In this document: piece after piece, positions 41,865 through 51,001 of the stretch | How positions within the stretch are numbered: the first letter of the stretch is position 1 | Layout of the letters: the number at the start of each line of letters is the position of its first letter | NCBI GenBank assembly: GCA_944386835.1 | Contig: CALXCQ010000066.1 | Coordinates: forward strand, 1 to 56,685 | From: an uncultured Oscillospiraceae bacterium | GTDB taxonomy: Bacteria; Bacillota; Clostridia; Oscillospirales; Oscillospiraceae | DNA: 56,685 bases | Direction of reading: 5' to 3' | The notes under the pieces: generated by a model | What the model saw: the letters and a program-made list of their open reading frames with translations, nothing else | Told to the model about the DNA's origin: nothing | Database searches by the model: none | Position numbers and translations under genes: made by a program

Positions 41865-43031
41865 TTACTTTTTCAGGTTTTCGACAATAGCACTGACAGC
41901 TTTTTCAACAATTTCCCGGGAAGTAGCTAAGTTCATACGTACAAAAGTACCAAACTTTTCACCGCCGAACCAATCGCCGTAGTCAAAAGCCAATTTACAC
42001 TTTTTCTGCATAAAGTCTTTAATTTCATCGGCCTTCAAATAGGCAGAGAAGTCAATCCAAAGCAGGTAAGTTCCCTCCAACGGACTAACCTTAACTCCCG
42101 GTAACTCCTTCGTTAATGTCTGCGTTACATAGTCTGCATTGGAATAGATAATATCCATTACCTCTTCCAGCCACTCTCTACCACCTGTATATGCAGCTTC
42201 CACAGCCAGATAGCCAAAAGGTGTACCACTGGTCACACGAATTTGATTGGTATATTCATCATAACGTCTCCGCAGTTCTTCATCCGGAATTACCACAAAG
42301 GAGTTCTGGCATGCTGCCAGGTTGAATGTTTTGGAAGCTGCGGTTACTGTCACCAGCATATCGTCATAATCGCCAACGGTAGCTGTTGTAATCTGCTCAA
42401 ATCCTTTGTTAATCAAATCGTGGTGAATTTCGTCGGAGATGACAAAGACGTTGTGCTTTTTGCAGATCTCCATGACTTTTTTCAGCTCTTCACGAGTCCA
42501 AACACGCCCAACAGGATTATGGGGCGAACTCATAACAAAGACTTTTACATTGTTGTCTACAATTTTCTTTTCAAAGTCGGAAAAATCAATGGTATATACG
42601 CCATTGGTATTGATGAGCTCACTGGTTACCAACTTTCTACCATTATTGTTAACTGCATCCATAAACGGATAGTAAACCGGAGTCATTACAATAACAGCAT
42701 CGCCAGGTTGTGTTTTAATCTGCAGGAACCAGTTAATCGCAGGAACTACACCAGGAGCAAACCGAATCCACTCCCGCTTTACATCATAGTTGTGATATTT
42801 TTTCTCCCAAGCAATGAAAGCGTTATAATAAGAATCCCTAGCTCTGTAGTAGCCAAAAGCGCCCATTTCCAAGTATTTCTTCTCTGCATCGATTACAGAC
42901 TGGGGAACTTTGAAGTCCATGTCTGCAACCCACATAGCAATCAGGCCTTCTTCACCAAACTTAGGGGTCAAGTCATCCCATTTACCACAATCTGTTCCTC
43001 TTCTATCCACAAATACAACTTTTTCGCTCAT
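41865..43031 (-). CDS. MalY/PatB-type PLP aminotransferase (putative C-S lyase)
   Basis: The 388-residue fold-type I PLP enzyme has the MalY/PatB start DRRGTDCGKWD with MWVADMDFKVP, NPVGRVW, DEIHHDL, and the PLP lysine in TAASKTFNLAA. Members cleave cystathionine or cysteine (beta-lyase) or act as aminotransferases; one modulates maltose control in E. coli. Start has GGAGGTGA nine bases upstream. It has its own promoter and terminator. Confidence 0.92.
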   Translation of the reverse strand: MSEKVVFVDRRGTDCGKWDDLTPKFGEEGLIAMWVADMDFKVPQSVIDAEKKYLEMGAFGYYRARDSYYNAFIAWEKKYHNYDVKREWIRFAPGVVPAINWFLQIKTQPGDAVIVMTPVYYPFMDAVNNNGRKLVTSELINTNGVYTIDFSDFEKKIVDNNVKVFVMSSPHNPVGRVWTREELKKVMEICKKHNVFVISDEIHHDLINKGFEQITTATVGDYDDMLVTVTAASKTFNLAACQNSFVVIPDEELRRRYDEYTNQIRVTSGTPFGYLAVEAAYTGGREWLEEVMDIIYSNADYVTQTLTKELPGVKVSPLEGTYLLWIDFSAYLKADEIKDFMQKKCKLAFDYGDWFGGEKFGTFVRMNLATSREIVEKAVSAIVENLKK

Positions 43032-43063
43032 TAGTAAGAGTCACCTCCATAAAATTCGACTTC

Positions 43064-43092
43064 ATTATCCTCCAATCCCAGGTAAATGTCAA
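43064..43092 (-). promoter_or_regulatory. malY/patB gene promoter
   Basis: TTGACA (43087-43092), 17 bases, GATAAT (43064-43069), minus strand, about 35 bases before the start codon. Confidence 0.8.
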
Positions 43093-43119
43093 TACTGCGC
43101 CTGAAAGTCCCCATTTACA

Positions 43120-43153
43120 AGAAGAAATCCCCAGAGGAAAACGCTCTGGGGAT
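43120..43153 (-). terminator. aldo/keto reductase gene terminator
   Basis: ATCCCCAGAG pairs with CTCTGGGGAT around a seven-base loop, then TTTCTTCTT on the minus strand. It lies directly after the stop at 43160. Confidence 0.85.
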
Positions 43154-43159
43154 ACCCTT

Positions 43160-44311
43160 CTATTCGGCCAATGTCTGGTGGATTTTACTCATCCAACCGC
43201 TGATTTTAATCTGCTGTGGACAGAGTTTTTCACATCGATGGCATACAATGCACTCATCTGCTTTGGCTCCATGCTTGGGAACTTCCTGGTTGTAGTATGC
43301 CTTCGCTTCTGCTTTCTCTCCCTGGTTCCATAGATTATAGGCTTTAAAAATATGAGGAATGGCAATTCGCTTGGAACAAATCGCACAGTAATTGCACCCG
43401 GTACACGCCACTGTACTGATGGAATTAATTTGTGTTTTCATTGTCTGTACCGTTTGCTTGTCTTCTTCCGTCATCATTCCAACCTCGGCCTTTTCCGCAT
43501 AGCCAAGATTTTCTATCACTTGCTCCATACTCCCCATACCGGACAGTATCAAAGATACTTCTGGCATGTCCCACAAAAAGTTGAATGCCAATTCAATATG
43601 GGTCTTACCACACTTCTGACAAACCTCTTTTACGGAAGCCGGCACATTAGCCAAATAGCCGCCCCGTAACGGCTCCATAATTGTAACGGCCAACCCTTTC
43701 TCCGAGGCGTAGCGGAGCCCCTCCAGGCCAGCCTGAAATTCTGTATCCAAATAGTTCAACTGAATCTGGCAGAAATCCCAGTCCGTATAATCTACAATTG
43801 TTTTAAATAACTGTACATTGTCATGATAGGAAAATCCCATATACCGGATTCGTCCATCTTCTTTTGCTCGCTTTAAAGAGTCTGCAACGCGGTATTTTAA
43901 AAACTTATCTTCGTACACTGCCGTTTTCATGGCATGTACCAAATAAAAATCGATATGGTCTGTTCCTAGTCTCTGCAGCTGCTCGTTCAAAAGCCTGTCA
44001 AAGTCCTCTTCTGAATTCAGCAACCATACAGGCAGCTTCGTTGCCAGGTAAACTTTATCTCGATATCCGTCTTGCAGTGCCTTGCCCGTAATCCGCTCAC
44101 TGTTTCCATTGAGATAATTATAAGCCGTGTCAACATAATTCACACCATGGTCAATTGCGTACCGCAAATTGGCAATGGAGGCCTGCTCATCAACCTGATC
44201 TCCACCAACCAAAGCCGCCCCCTGATTGCCATCTAACAGCGGCAGGCGCATCATTCCAAATCCCAAAGCGGAAACCTCTAACCCGGTATTGCCAAACTTA
44301 CGATATTGCAT
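43160..44311 (-). CDS. aldo/keto reductase with C-terminal [4Fe-4S] domain
   Basis: The 383-residue protein has an AKR barrel (about 1-285) with GFGMMRLP, the catalytic Asp and Tyr in YVDTAYNYLNG, a Lys in TKLP and a His in YLVHAM. It is followed by a ferredoxin-like tail (about 290-383) with cysteine sets CTGCNYCAIC and CIVCHRCEKLCP. Such Fe-S AKRs are common in anaerobes; the cluster may link the barrel to ferredoxin. Substrate unknown. It is separated from the next gene by 85 bases. Confidence 0.92.
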   Translation of the reverse strand: MQYRKFGNTGLEVSALGFGMMRLPLLDGNQGAALVGGDQVDEQASIANLRYAIDHGVNYVDTAYNYLNGNSERITGKALQDGYRDKVYLATKLPVWLLNSEEDFDRLLNEQLQRLGTDHIDFYLVHAMKTAVYEDKFLKYRVADSLKRAKEDGRIRYMGFSYHDNVQLFKTIVDYTDWDFCQIQLNYLDTEFQAGLEGLRYASEKGLAVTIMEPLRGGYLANVPASVKEVCQKCGKTHIELAFNFLWDMPEVSLILSGMGSMEQVIENLGYAEKAEVGMMTEEDKQTVQTMKTQINSISTVACTGCNYCAICSKRIAIPHIFKAYNLWNQGEKAEAKAYYNQEVPKHGAKADECIVCHRCEKLCPQQIKISGWMSKIHQTLAE

Positions 44312-44396
44312 TCCTATTCCCCCTTTTGATACTTAGAGCCTGTGCTTTCTCACTTTCTTGTCCGTCTACAAACAATATGCTGTAACAAGGTCCTTT

Positions 44397-45308
44397 TCAC
44401 ATGGATTCTGTATCTTGCTTTTGGGCCAGAAGGAAAACTGTGGCCAGTACCAGGAGAAACCCCACTGCGTCCATCCCCGTAAAAGGAGACTTTAACCAAA
44501 CTACCGAAATAACAGTCGCAGACACTGGCTCTATACTGGCAAGCATTCCTGCTTTTGCTGCCCCAATTTCTCCAACACCTTGTAAATAAAACGTATAAGC
44601 AACAACCGTTCCAATTACACACATAGCGCCTACGGCAGCTATGGCCGCCAAATCTAAAGTGACAGGTATTTTCCAAATCTGCATAGCTACAGACAGGGTA
44701 ATTCCACCAATTAGCATTCCATACCCTGTTACAGGAACGCTGCCGTAGCGTCCAATGAGTCCCACCGGTAACAATGAATAGAACGCCAGTCCTACGGCAG
44801 ACAAAATTCCCCATACCAAAGCCTGCTTGGATAAAACCAACTGATGGAAATTTCCGTGGGTGGCCAAAATAAACGTTCCCAAAAGGGCAAATAGAATGGC
44901 CAAAACTTCTCTTTTCTTTGGCCAGGTTGAATTTCGTATACATAGATAAATTAAGATTAATACTGGCCCCGTATATTGCAGCACCGTCGCTGTTCCCGCA
45001 TTGGAATAGGATATTGCATTTAAATAAGTATATTGGCTTGTCACCAACCCCAGCAACCCAAAGAGAATTAATTGCAAACAATCCCGCTTTTTGTGCAAAA
45101 TTTCTTTCATTACTCCTCTATTTTGTAACAAGCCCAGGATAAACAGGATGGCACCTGCGCTCAACATTCTGATAGCCGTAAGCCACCTGGTATCTAAACC
45201 ATAATTCGTAAATAAAAACTGGCCGCAAGCACCGGAAAATCCCCAACAGATTCCACCAAACAATGTACAAAGGATTCCTCGAATACGACTGGTATGCAAC
45301 TTCAGCAT
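44397..45308 (-). CDS. EamA/DMT-family transporter
   Basis: The 303-residue protein has ten predicted membrane helices in two EamA repeats, starting at GILCTLFGGICWGFSGAC and GILSAVGLAFYSLLPV. GEIGAAKAGMLASIEPVSATV near the C-terminus is a typical EamA motif. Many members export amino acids or metabolites; the substrate cannot be told. It and the aldo/keto reductase gene downstream on the same strand may be one unit. Confidence 0.9.
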   Translation of the reverse strand: MLKLHTSRIRGILCTLFGGICWGFSGACGQFLFTNYGLDTRWLTAIRMLSAGAILFILGLLQNRGVMKEILHKKRDCLQLILFGLLGLVTSQYTYLNAISYSNAGTATVLQYTGPVLILIYLCIRNSTWPKKREVLAILFALLGTFILATHGNFHQLVLSKQALVWGILSAVGLAFYSLLPVGLIGRYGSVPVTGYGMLIGGITLSVAMQIWKIPVTLDLAAIAAVGAMCVIGTVVAYTFYLQGVGEIGAAKAGMLASIEPVSATVISVVWLKSPFTGMDAVGFLLVLATVFLLAQKQDTESM

Positions 45309-45393
45309 ATTCTCTACACCTCCAGCCCTCCAGATCTTATGGCTTCAGTCATACTATATCGTTTTTTCTTATTACACGCAATGGTTTTCTAAG

Positions 45394-45426
45394 AAAAAAC
45401 CGTTGGATTTCATCCAACGGTTTTTT
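45394..45426. terminator. antiporter gene terminator
   Basis: AAAAAACCGTTGGAT pairs with ATCCAACGGTTTTTT around a three-base loop, a symmetrical bidirectional terminator directly after the antiporter stop. Confidence 0.92.
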
Positions 45427-45427
45427 C

Positions 45428-46717
45428 TCAAGGCTTTTTTACATTGCTTAATTTAATAGCACGCCGGTTCGCAACCTCTATGCTCATGGGTTGAATCTCT
45501 CCCGCTGCTGTCAGGGCTTTCTTTGTCAAAAGCGGTCCTACCAACTCGTAAATCAAAATCGCCAATAAGGTAATATTGCGGATGATAGGGCCTTCATTGG
45601 GAAGTTGTGAAGCAGTTACACACATTCCCAATGCAACGCCCGCTTGTGGCAGCAATGTAATCCCCAAATACTTTTTTACCTTAGGATCTCCGTGGGTCAA
45701 GGCAATACCTCCATAGGCGCCAAAATATTTACCCGCAGACCTTGCAATAATATACACAAGACCAATTCCAACAATAGCAATATCCTGGAAAGCTCCCAAT
45801 TCCAATTCTGCCCCACTAATTACAAAAAATAACGCATACAAAGGAGCTGTCCACTTATCTGCTTTTTCCATCAAATCTCCTGACAGCGGACATACGTTAC
45901 AGAACATAGTTCCCAACATCATACATACAAGCAGAGAAGAAAACCCTACATGCAATGCTCCTACTTGAAAGGATGTCATGGACAAAGCCACAGTTAAAAC
46001 CACAAATCCGATCGTTAGGGATAGCCGGTTAGAATTGGAGTTGAAAAGTTTTTCCATTTGACTAAGAAGATATCCCATGACAGCTCCCAAAGCCAAAGAC
46101 AATACAATTTCCAATACAGGCTCGACAACAATGGATACCATGTCGAATGCACCATAAACCATGGCCTTTGCGATACCGAAGGAAACTGCAAATACAACCA
46201 AGCCCACTGCATCATCCAGGGCTACAATCGGCAGTAGAATATCGGTCAGTTTACCTTTTGCTTTATATTGCCGAACCACCATCAAAGTTGCAGCTGGCGC
46301 CGTCGCTGTGGCAATGGCACCCAAAGTAATTGCCGTTGGTATGCTCAGTTTCTCTTTCATAATCCCATGCAACAGTAGCAGAGCCACATCTACCAGGATG
46401 GTGGCACAAAGAGCCTGCACAATACCTACAACCGTAGCCTGTTTGCCAGTCTGTTTCAGTTGAGATAACCGAAATTCATTGCCGATTGCAAAGGCAATAA
46501 ACCCGAGCGCAACATCCGATATGATTCCCATTTTTTCAACATTTTCATAGGATGAAAATCCCACTCCTGGAATTTGCAACGCTCCCAGGCAATAGGGGCC
46601 AACTAAGATTCCTGCCAACAAGTATGCCGTTACTGCAGGCAATCGCAGCGGCTTTATCACCCGCGTCATCATTAATCCCACAATCAGTGCAATCGCGACA
46701 GATAATAAAGTTTCCAT
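45428..46717 (-). CDS. cation:proton antiporter (CPA2 / NhaS3-KefB-like)
   Basis: The 429-residue membrane protein has about twelve helices and CPA2 motifs: LPAVTAYLLAGILVGP, GFIAFAIGNEFRL, GAIATATAPAATLMVV and LDDAVGLVVFAVSFG with the conserved acidic pair (ALDDAVG). Ends at ~429 residues with no TrkA-N domain, so it is NhaS3- or GerN-like rather than KefB-like. It probably exchanges Na+ or K+ for H+. GerN-type antiporters participate in spore germination, and spoIVB is the upstream gene, but that link is only positional. Confidence 0.87.
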   Translation of the reverse strand: METLLSVAIALIVGLMMTRVIKPLRLPAVTAYLLAGILVGPYCLGALQIPGVGFSSYENVEKMGIISDVALGFIAFAIGNEFRLSQLKQTGKQATVVGIVQALCATILVDVALLLLHGIMKEKLSIPTAITLGAIATATAPAATLMVVRQYKAKGKLTDILLPIVALDDAVGLVVFAVSFGIAKAMVYGAFDMVSIVVEPVLEIVLSLALGAVMGYLLSQMEKLFNSNSNRLSLTIGFVVLTVALSMTSFQVGALHVGFSSLLVCMMLGTMFCNVCPLSGDLMEKADKWTAPLYALFFVISGAELELGAFQDIAIVGIGLVYIIARSAGKYFGAYGGIALTHGDPKVKKYLGITLLPQAGVALGMCVTASQLPNEGPIIRNITLLAILIYELVGPLLTKKALTAAGEIQPMSIEVANRRAIKLSNVKKP

Positions 46718-46759
46718 GGAATTACTTCTTTCTCATAGTTCATTTTATTTACCTGCCCA

Positions 46760-46788
46760 ACTATAGCACCAACCAATCAAAAAATCAA
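46760..46788 (-). promoter_or_regulatory. antiporter gene promoter
   Basis: TTGATT (46783-46788), 17 bases, TATAGT (46760-46765) with TGC before it (extended -10), minus strand. Confidence 0.72.
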
Positions 46789-46816
46789 CTTGTGACTACT
46801 CTGCCAATTTCAAGGA

Positions 46817-46841
46817 GGGATGTTAGGCTTTGCAACATCCC
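46817..46841 (-). terminator. probable spoIVB terminator
   Basis: GGGATGTT pairs with AACATCCC around a nine-base loop, 100 bases after the spoIVB stop. The following sequence is only moderately T-rich. Confidence 0.5.
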
Positions 46842-46940
46842 CCGAAAAGCCCATGGCAAGTTCCCACCATTTTAATCTTTGATTGCTACCGCAAAGTCAT
46901 AGCATCCACGGCTGCCGTTCCTGTAATCCATTCCATTCCA

Positions 46941-47939
46941 TTAAGCAGCACTGGAATAGGCCTGATTTGCCTGTAACATATTTTCAATGAAAATACCATA
47001 TCCTCTGGTTGGATCATTTACCAATACATGGGTTACGGCGCCAATGAGTTTCCCATCTTGCAGTATAGGACTACCGCTCATTCCCTGTACAATTCCTCCC
47101 GTAGCTTCCAGAAGCTCTTCATCTGTGATAGTAATCAATAAGTTGCGGCCATTGCTTTCTTCCGGAAACAATTTGGTAATTTCCACATCGAATTCCTCTA
47201 CTTGGTCTCCAGAAATATTGGATAGAATAACTGCTTTGCCCTCGTGGATCTCTTCGTTGTCTGCAACATCCACTGGCATCAATTCTCCTTGTAACTTATC
47301 ACTGTTTCCAAATAATCCATAACTGGTATTACTGGTAATGGTACCGATTGTAGTATTCGTATCAAAAATTCCTTTTAGCGCTCCGGGCCTTCCCCGCTGA
47401 CCTACTTGAATGTCCACGACTTGTGAAGGCACGATTCTCCCTTCTGCCAGAGGTATCAGAACCATAGTTTCTGTGTCTTCTACACCATGGCCCAGAGCGC
47501 CAAAAGTATTATTTTCTGGATCTAAATAGGTGACGGTGCCGATACCAGCCATACTGTCACGTACATAGATCCCCAATTTTCGTGCTGTTTCAAGCGTTTC
47601 TTTTTCAATACACAATTGAGCAGTTTTTCCTTTTCGTTGTACCGTCATGGTTAAATCTCCGGAAAATCCTGCATCTAAAATTTGCCTGAGTTCTTCTGTC
47701 GTAGTAACTTTTTCACCGTTAATGTGTGTAATCAAGTCTCCCTCTTTCAAACCTGCGGTTTTCGCAAGAGTGGTTTCATCCTCTTCGAAACCAACAACCA
47801 GTAACCCATCCGTTTGAATTTGTATTCCTACAGTCTTACCCATCGGTATGACCTGTTCTGGCACAAGGGCCGCAACTTGAATTGAAAAAGCTGCTATCAC
47901 AAAACAAAGTAATAGCAGCTTTATTGCCTGCTTTTTCAT
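46941..47939 (-). CDS. spoIVB: SpoIVB peptidase (S55 family)
   Basis: SpoIVB is a serine peptidase secreted by the forespore that triggers pro-sigma-K processing. The 332-residue protein has an N-terminal membrane/signal segment (LLLLCFVIAAFSIQVAALV), a PDZ domain (~45-105), and the S55 domain. The domain includes the conserved FGALGHGVEDTET (His) and QGMSGSPILQDGKLIGAVTHV (catalytic Ser in MSGSP). It lies about 5 kb upstream of spo0A on the same strand; in Bacillus the two are adjacent. Confidence 0.96.
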   Translation of the reverse strand: MKKQAIKLLLLCFVIAAFSIQVAALVPEQVIPMGKTVGIQIQTDGLLVVGFEEDETTLAKTAGLKEGDLITHINGEKVTTTEELRQILDAGFSGDLTMTVQRKGKTAQLCIEKETLETARKLGIYVRDSMAGIGTVTYLDPENNTFGALGHGVEDTETMVLIPLAEGRIVPSQVVDIQVGQRGRPGALKGIFDTNTTIGTITSNTSYGLFGNSDKLQGELMPVDVADNEEIHEGKAVILSNISGDQVEEFDVEITKLFPEESNGRNLLITITDEELLEATGGIVQGMSGSPILQDGKLIGAVTHVLVNDPTRGYGIFIENMLQANQAYSSAA

Positions 47940-48121
47940 ACTCTCCCATCCCTTTCGATTTTTTTGGCTGACGCAACACAGTTAATATGCCATGTTCCAA
48001 CCCAAAAAACGCAGATTTGAGATTAGTAAAAACAAGTAGGTTTTCCTTGTCAGATTTTAAATACTCTGATGTGAGAAGACTTTACATCATTGCTCCCCTT
48101 CGAAACAACAACAGGAAATTT

Positions 48122-48766
48122 TTAGTATGAAAACTGTTGACAGAATTCATTCAGTGACAAACAGTTCCACAACGTTTCTCTCACCCATTGTGCTAAATCA
48201 GGACTGTAAATTTTTTCATCCAACGGCATAGAATGATATGCCTGAATTTGTTTCAGATTATAATACGGAAGTAGCCTTTGATCCTGACAAACTTGTTTTC
48301 GCGCATATTGTCTGCCTTCTATGGTCAAACCAGTGCTTTTTTTCAAATCGTTTGCAATTTTTAAAAACACTTCCGGTTGCTCCGTGAGACGTTTACGGAA
48401 TTCCTTCATGGCATCTGCTTTGGGCGCCCATAAAATAAACCCACAGGAATAGTCGTCGGGCGTCAATTCAAAAAAAAGACAAGGGTGCTGACTCCAGCTG
48501 TCACTCTCACGCCGTAAATTAATCCACAAAGACTCCTTATAGGGCGTAGAATGAGGAATTCGGGCATCGCGATAAATTCTTGATACTCGACAAGTCAGTC
48601 CTGGAACTTTCTGGAATGGCTCATATATGGCAGCTGCCAGCTCTTTCATGGGATAATAAAGCGTACGTAAGTAGCTTTCCTTATGCGCTTCAAACCACTC
48701 CTTATTGTTATTGAGACGCAATCCCCATAAAAAATCAATTGTTTCGTTTTCAAATCCTTTAAACAT
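48122..48766 (-). CDS. DUF2461 family protein
   Basis: The 214-residue protein matches the TIGR02453/DUF2461 family: FKGFENETIDFLWGLRLNNNKEWF at the start, VSRIYRDARIPHSTPYKE mid-protein, and FFELTPDDYSCGFILW. The family is widespread and has no established function. It is divergent from the thioredoxin gene and appears monocistronic. Confidence 0.9.
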   Translation of the reverse strand: MFKGFENETIDFLWGLRLNNNKEWFEAHKESYLRTLYYPMKELAAAIYEPFQKVPGLTCRVSRIYRDARIPHSTPYKESLWINLRRESDSWSQHPCLFFELTPDDYSCGFILWAPKADAMKEFRKRLTEQPEVFLKIANDLKKSTGLTIEGRQYARKQVCQDQRLLPYYNLKQIQAYHSMPLDEKIYSPDLAQWVRETLWNCLSLNEFCQQFSY

Positions 48767-48839
48767 ACTATCACCTTATTAGTATTTTCTGTTTTTTATC
48801 ATATAGTAAATTTTCAAAAGCAGCAACAGGGAAAAGAAA

Positions 48840-48868
48840 TTTACATTTCGTTTAAATTATGGTATACT
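48840..48868 (+). promoter_or_regulatory. thioredoxin gene promoter
   Basis: TTTACA (48840-48845), 17 bases, TATACT (48863-48868) with TGG before it, an extended -10. The leader is about 65 bases. Confidence 0.72.
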
Positions 48869-48941
48869 TTTAGAAATTGTTGAGAGGAACGATTATTTCC
48901 ATTGAGCCCAGTTGAAGAGGAATTGGTAAGGAGGCTGTAAA

Positions 48942-49259
48942 ATGGCATTTACAACAATTACTACAGATAATTTTCAGAAAGAAGTTTTAGAGGCAAAGAT
49001 ACCAGTCCTACTAGACTTTTGGGCAGAATGGTGCGGTCCTTGCAAAATGATAGCACCAATTATTGAAGAAATCAGCCATCAGGTCCCCACAATTAAGGTC
49101 TGCAAAGTGAATGTTGACGAAGAGGCAACGCTGGCCATGAAATTTGGCATTACCGCCATTCCTACCATCGTATTTCTCAACCACGGTCAAGTTGTACAAA
49201 AGTCTATTGGATATTGTAGCAAAGAAGATTTATTAAAATTGATTGAGGCGATCAAATGA
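48942..49259 (+). CDS. trxA: thioredoxin
   Basis: A standard 105-residue thioredoxin with the active site WAEWCGPCKM near residue 30, the cis-proline segment AIPTIVF, and a C-terminal amphipathic helix. It reduces protein disulfides in the cytoplasm. It has an AAGGAGG-type site and its stop overlaps the next gene by four bases (ATGA), tying it to the FTR-like protein. Confidence 0.96.
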   Translation: MAFTTITTDNFQKEVLEAKIPVLLDFWAEWCGPCKMIAPIIEEISHQVPTIKVCKVNVDEEATLAMKFGITAIPTIVFLNHGQVVQKSIGYCSKEDLLKLIEAIK

Positions 49260-49456
49260 AAGTCAGATTAAATGAAAATGCGGAACTGGTCAGTACCATT
49301 AAAGAAGGACTTGTCAGAACCGGAGGCTATTGCCCGTGTCGCTTAGAACGTACAGAGGAAACGAAGTGCATGTGCAAAGAATTTCGTGAACAAATTGCGG
49401 ATCCAGACTTTGAAGGTTATTGTCATTGCCTTCTTTATTACAAGGAGAAAAACTGA
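49256..49456 (+). CDS. mini ferredoxin-thioredoxin reductase catalytic-domain-like protein
   Basis: The 66-residue protein has three CxC motifs: CPC at 26-28, CMC at 38-40 and CHC at 56-58. Ferredoxin-thioredoxin reductase catalytic chain has CPC, CPC and CHC with larger first spacing (16) and smaller second (8); here the spacings are 9 and 15. The motif set, including the diagnostic CHC, and a translational overlap with thioredoxin make a reductase role likely. It would bind a [4Fe-4S] cluster. The size, about two-thirds of a plant FTR beta chain, suggests a minimal form. No variable (alpha) chain gene is nearby. Confidence 0.82.
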   Translation: MKVRLNENAELVSTIKEGLVRTGGYCPCRLERTEETKCMCKEFREQIADPDFEGYCHCLLYYKEKN

Positions 49457-49466
49457 AAACATAAAT

Positions 49467-49500
49467 AGAACTGGCATAGAATTTTCTATGCCAGTTCTTT
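49467..49500. terminator. bidirectional terminator after the thioredoxin pair
   Basis: AGAACTGGCATAGA pairs with TCTATGCCAGTTCT around a short loop, with T or A flanks on both strands. It separates the thioredoxin pair from the convergent cpsB-like gene. Confidence 0.88.
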
Positions 49501-49505
49501 CATCT

Positions 49506-50198
49506 TCAACACGACGGTAACTGTAGCAGTTTTCTGGTTTTTTCCATAATATTCCAAAACTCTTCTTTTAAAACTGCTTCTGCTTTTTTAAATTCAGAGT
49601 ACCCTATCTCCGTACCGTGGATATCCGTTCCCAATGCAAAAATCTGGCCAGCATGGACATAGGATAATAACTTTCTTCTGCGCCAGAACGAACACAGACT
49701 CACTGCATTTAACTGCGCCGGTAGTTCCATCGCCAAGAGTTTCTCTACATCTGAGCTCTCATAACGGTCGATATGGGCCATAACGGGATTGAGGTGCCGG
49801 AATTCCCTTACCTCATCTAACGTCACAAAAAGCTCTGGTTTTGACTTTTCTCTGGGCATTTCAAATAGGATGGTGTTACTTTGCCCCATACACAATGTTT
49901 CCAGTCCTTCTAAGTCCTGCAAACCTGGGCACAAATAAACCTCCGCTCCTAAAATAACCTTTGGCAGATCCTTCCCTTTTATTTCCTCACATAGCTGGGA
50001 GTATGTTCTCTCTCGGCGCGTTAAAAATGCCTCCAGTGTCTCTTTGTGAGGATAAAAATGGGGAGTTGCAACCACAACGTCAACTTCTGCCTCTTTAGCC
50101 AGCTGCAACTGTTCCATTGCCATTGTCAAATTTCGACAGCCATGATCTGCTCCCGGTAAAATGTGGGCATGAAAGTCAATTCTATATCCTGTTTTCAT
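49506..50198 (-). CDS. CpsB/CapC-type PHP protein tyrosine phosphatase
   Basis: The ~230-residue PHP-fold metallophosphatase starts with the metal motif DFHAHILPGADHG, then VVVATPHFYPH, VILGAEVYLCPG, MAHIDRYE and LGTDIHG. CpsB-type enzymes dephosphorylate the tyrosine tail of the cognate BY-kinase. The ATG at 50198 overlaps the cpsD-like stop as ATGA. Last gene of the operon. Confidence 0.92.
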   Translation of the reverse strand: MKTGYRIDFHAHILPGADHGCRNLTMAMEQLQLAKEAEVDVVVATPHFYPHKETLEAFLTRRERTYSQLCEEIKGKDLPKVILGAEVYLCPGLQDLEGLETLCMGQSNTILFEMPREKSKPELFVTLDEVREFRHLNPVMAHIDRYESSDVEKLLAMELPAQLNAVSLCSFWRRRKLLSYVHAGQIFALGTDIHGTEIGYSEFKKAEAVLKEEFWNIMEKTRKLLQLPSC

Positions 50199-51001
50199 AC
50201 ACTCTTTTTCCCTGCAGATTGCTGCCAAAATTGCTCATCTGTCTCGGCACTGTGCTGTACTTGCTGACTTCTATACTGATAATAGCCGTTTTTCTTATAG
50301 GCGCCATACTGTTTGGAATACCCTTGGGTTTTTCCATTGCAATCGTTTAGAATCACACCTACAATACCTGCTCCCAGCTGACGCAGTAACTCCACAGAGT
50401 GCACTGCACTGCCCATATCGCTTTTACCAGCCTGTGTGACAAAAATGAAACCAGTAACTTGATTGGCAATAACAGAGGCATCTGTCACAACTTCCACCGG
50501 CGGAGTGTCGATAAAAATGTAATCATATTTCTCTCGTAACGACGCAAGGAGCACTTTTAGCCGTTCTGCTCCCAATAGCTCTGCCGGATTTGGCGGAACT
50601 TCTCCCGACGTCACCAAATCCAGGTTTTCAACCTTACTGTGTTTAATACAAATCTCTTCTTGAAGTCCTGCCAGAGACTCACTGAAACCATTTTTATAAT
50701 GGATGCCGAAATACCGGTAAATCGTTGGATTGCGCATATCTCCGTCTATTAACAGGATTTTTTTCCCGGTCATAGCGAAGGAAATCGCAATATTGATACA
50801 GTTAATCGTTTTGCCGTCATTCGGCATGCTACTCGTCACAGCAAATACGGGGCATTTTTCTCCTTTGCCTGAGAACATGATTTTAGTACGAATAGAATTA
50901 TAAGTTTCTTTAATTAAAAATGGACTTTTATCGCTGAGAAGTTTTTGTGGGTCATTCTTCCGAAAGCCCCGGACATCCTCATTTTTCTTAAATATCCTCA
51001 T
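50195..51001 (-). CDS. CpsD/CapB-type bacterial tyrosine kinase
   Basis: The 268-residue BY-kinase has a P-loop core with Walker A in SSMPNDGKTIN, Walker A' in ILLIDGDMRNP, and Walker B in FIDTPPV. It ends in a tyrosine-rich tail (YSKQYGAYKKNGYYQY), the autophosphorylation cluster. It acts with the membrane activator encoded upstream to control exopolysaccharide length or export. The gene overlaps both neighbours by four bases. Confidence 0.94.
   Translation of the reverse strand: MRIFKKNEDVRGFRKNDPQKLLSDKSPFLIKETYNSIRTKIMFSGKGEKCPVFAVTSSMPNDGKTINCINIAISFAMTGKKILLIDGDMRNPTIYRYFGIHYKNGFSESLAGLQEEICIKHSKVENLDLVTSGEVPPNPAELLGAERLKVLLASLREKYDYIFIDTPPVEVVTDASVIANQVTGFIFVTQAGKSDMGSAVHSVELLRQLGAGIVGVILNDCNGKTQGYSKQYGAYKKNGYYQYRSQQVQHSAETDEQFWQQSAGKKSV

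Noticed and set aside
44350..45081. 243-codon minus-strand frame overlapping the EamA gene
   Set aside because: It is a shifted frame of the EamA transporter, which has full family motifs and ten helices.
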